This document shows, piece by piece, positions 4,774 through 6,097 of a DNA stretch of 6,097 nucleotides. Position 1 is the first letter of the stretch. Each line of letters begins with the position of its first letter. Below the pieces are notes generated by a model. That model saw nothing but the letters and a program-made list of their open reading frames with translations. It was not told the DNA's origin and searched no databases. Source of the DNA: Arthrobacter sp. (GTDB lineage: Bacteria; Actinomycetota; Actinomycetes; Actinomycetales; Micrococcaceae); the NCBI GenBank assembly GCA_030147325.1, contig JASLAA010000177.1, positions 1 through 6,097 of the forward strand. The letters run 5' to 3'. A program made the position numbers and the translations under genes.

Positions 4774-6097
4774 TCAGCAGGTCGGCCGGACGTTCCAGTA
4801 CCTGTTGCGTCGGGCTGTGGTGCCGTGTCGGGCGAGGTGTGGCGGTGGGGTGAACCAGGGCAGGCCGTTGCGGGATGCGACCGTCCAGTGGCCCTGGTGG
4901 ATGGTGTGGTGGTGATGGGCGCAGAGCAGTACTCCGTTGTCGATGCTGGTGTTGCCGCCGTGGGCCCACGGTGTGATGTGGTGGGCTTCGCACCAGCTGG
5001 CAGGGACGGTGCAGTCGGGGAACGCGCAGCCGATATCCCGTGCGACGAGGGCGCGGCGCAAATGGGGTGGGAATAGGCGGCTGGCACGGCCGAGGTCGAG
5101 GACCCGTCCGTCACCGCCGAGCACGAGCGGGATGATGTCGGCGTCGCAGGCGAGGCGTCGGATGCTTCGGGCGCTCATCTGCTCGGCGAAGACAGCACGT
5201 CCCGGTCTCGGCCCGGACCCGGGCCAAGCCTTACCGCCTGTAAAAGCGCCAGAATTGCCACCGGTCTTGCCTGCGGTGCCGGCTCCGCCGGTGCCGGCAG
5301 TGCTCCCGGTGTTGGCAGTGCTGGCAGAGCTGGCAGAGTTGGCGGTGTTGGCAGTGCTGGCGGTGTTGGCAGTGCTCCCGGTGGCGCCGGTGGTGAAGTC
5401 AGCGAGAAGGTCCCGGTAGTCGATGGTGACCATGACCTGGGGCCGATGACCTCCGGTCGCGGGCAGTTGCGTTCCTGACAGAGCGATCCGGCAAGCACCG
5501 ACCAGTCCGTCGAGCATGCGCTGCGCTCTGGTTCCTGCCTCCGGTCCGCTGTCCACCGACGATGCTCCACCCGCTCCACCCGCTCCATCAACACCCGTAC
5601 CCGCCGCAAGATCCTGTGCGGACGTGGTGTCCCCCACGCAGTGGACAGCATCGTCAGGCTGTGTATCGCTCCCAGGCCGGTCATCGCCGGAGATTCGGGG
5701 ATTGGTGGCGGTGTTCATGACCGTGGCGAGGTGCTCGAACTGCTCGTCCGTGGCGCCGATCTCCAGCATGTGCAGCCCGTGACGTCTGCCGCGGAGGAAG
5801 ACGCCCTGCCGGGCACGCAGGATCTTCTCGGTCGGTTCCTGTCCGTCCTGGTCGAGCACCGCCTCCCAGTAGCGGGCGACGGACCGCAGGACGTCTTCGT
5901 CGGACTCGATCGCCTGCAGGGTGAGCTGACGTTCCATCTGGTCGAGCTGCTCGTCGACGGCGACACAGCGGACCCTGCCCACTGCAGCACAGATGATCGT
6001 CGCCGCCCGTCCACTGACCTCGCCCGAAGCGACGGCGACGCTCAGAGTCTGCAGCGGCGGATCCAAATGGGCCCCGGAAACGGAGGTGCCGGGCAGG
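4774..6097 (-). CDS. DUF222 / HNH endonuclease (13E12 repeat family), N-terminus outside window
   Basis: 440 codons and the stop are visible; the frame is open at the right edge, so the start and probably 100-150 residues are missing. The upstream half looks like the alpha-helical DUF222 region (PLQTLSVAVASGEVSGRAA, then a VDEQLDQMERQLT helix and EKILRARQGVFLRGRRHGLHM). The C-terminal HNH nuclease domain (about 4860-5050) has CAFPDC, SWCEAHHITPWAHGG, NTSIDNGVLLCAHHHH and IHQGHW, giving the paired zinc cysteines and the catalytic His-Asn-His set. This is the 13E12 family, often in many copies in actinobacterial genomes; nuclease activity is likely but the biological role is not established. 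Two low-complexity stretches, (S/N)(T/S)A tripeptides at 5296-5394 and GGA-rich at 5564-5590, lie in the variable linker between DUF222 and HNH. No partner gene is visible and the gene converges on the DUF6194-like gene. Confidence 0.9.
   Translation of the reverse strand, partial: LPGTSVSGAHLDPPLQTLSVAVASGEVSGRAATIICAAVGRVRCVAVDEQLDQMERQLTLQAIESDEDVLRSVARYWEAVLDQDGQEPTEKILRARQGVFLRGRRHGLHMLEIGATDEQFEHLATVMNTATNPRISGDDRPGSDTQPDDAVHCVGDTTSAQDLAAGTGVDGAGGAGGASSVDSGPEAGTRAQRMLDGLVGACRIALSGTQLPATGGHRPQVMVTIDYRDLLADFTTGATGSTANTASTANTANSASSASTANTGSTAGTGGAGTAGKTGGNSGAFTGGKAWPGSGPRPGRAVFAEQMSARSIRRLACDADIIPLVLGGDGRVLDLGRASRLFPPHLRRALVARDIGCAFPDCTVPASWCEAHHITPWAHGGNTSIDNGVLLCAHHHHTIHQGHWTVASRNGLPWFTPPPHLARHGTTARRNRYWNVRPTC
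5296..5394 (-). repeat. 9-bp in-frame tandem repeat, eleven units
   Basis: Eleven contiguous 9-base units, read on the plus strand as variants of GGCAGTGCT and GGCGGTGTT, with CCCGGTGTT, CCCGGTGGC and GCCGGTGGT as diverged members. On the coding strand each unit gives a tripeptide (STA, NTA, SSA, NSA, STA, NTG). It lies in the linker of the DUF222/HNH protein and would lengthen or shorten without shifting the frame. Confidence 0.9.
5564..5590 (-). repeat. Short 9-bp tandem repeat, three units
   Basis: GCTCCACCC occurs at 5564-5572 and 5573-5581, followed by GCTCCATCA at 5582-5590. On the coding strand it gives a glycine/alanine-rich stretch (DGAGGAGGA) in the same linker region as the longer repeat at 5296-5394. 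Confidence 0.75.

Noticed and set aside
4182..5114. Minus-strand open frame spanning the DUF6194-like gene and the HNH 3' end
   Set aside because: It overlaps two well-supported genes in other frames, and its Pro/Ser/Thr-rich sequence is typical of shadow frames.
4512..5394. Tandem repeats as a CRISPR array
   Set aside because: Units are 9 or 15 bases, contiguous, in frame and without spacers.
6064..6066. TTG as the start of the HNH gene
   Set aside because: The frame stays open to the window edge and the DUF222 region is clearly incomplete, so the start lies outside.

Overview
The window is GC-rich with strongly GC-biased third codon positions and looks like an actinobacterial chromosome, most likely an Arthrobacter-like member of the Micrococcales. 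The main reasons are the thyA-dfrA pair, a DUF222/HNH (13E12-type) endonuclease gene, a Pls/PosA-type adenylation enzyme and leaderless promoters with actinobacterial -10 boxes. The genus is inferred, not shown. No rRNA, tRNA, CRISPR array, insertion sequence or complete mobile element was seen.

Layout. Positions 1-1193 (minus strand) hold the first 397 codons of a large adenylation-domain enzyme that runs off the left edge; its start is GTG. A divergent promoter region (1194-1322) separates it from thyA (1323-2150, plus), which overlaps dfrA (2147-2740, plus) by ATGA. Together these two make dTMP and regenerate tetrahydrofolate. The 253-base gap 2741-2993 carries a minus-strand stretch that reads like protein-coding sequence but has no sensible stop, probably a gene remnant. 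Next come asd (2994-4133, plus), a palindrome-rich spacer, and a small DUF6194-like gene (4233-4724, plus). A DUF222/HNH endonuclease gene (4774-6097, minus) runs off the right edge and converges on the DUF6194-like gene.

The clearest shared signal is regulatory. thyA, asd and the DUF6194-like gene each have a -10 box ending in ACT followed by GG, only 6-7 bases before the start codon, so all three probably make leaderless mRNAs. Other notable points are the gammaproteobacterial-type Asd standing apart from any lysC, in-frame minisatellites in two neighbouring genes (15-base and 9-base units), and overlapping palindromes between asd and the DUF6194-like gene. Most of the window is ordinary housekeeping DNA, and I see no convincing new multi-gene system.
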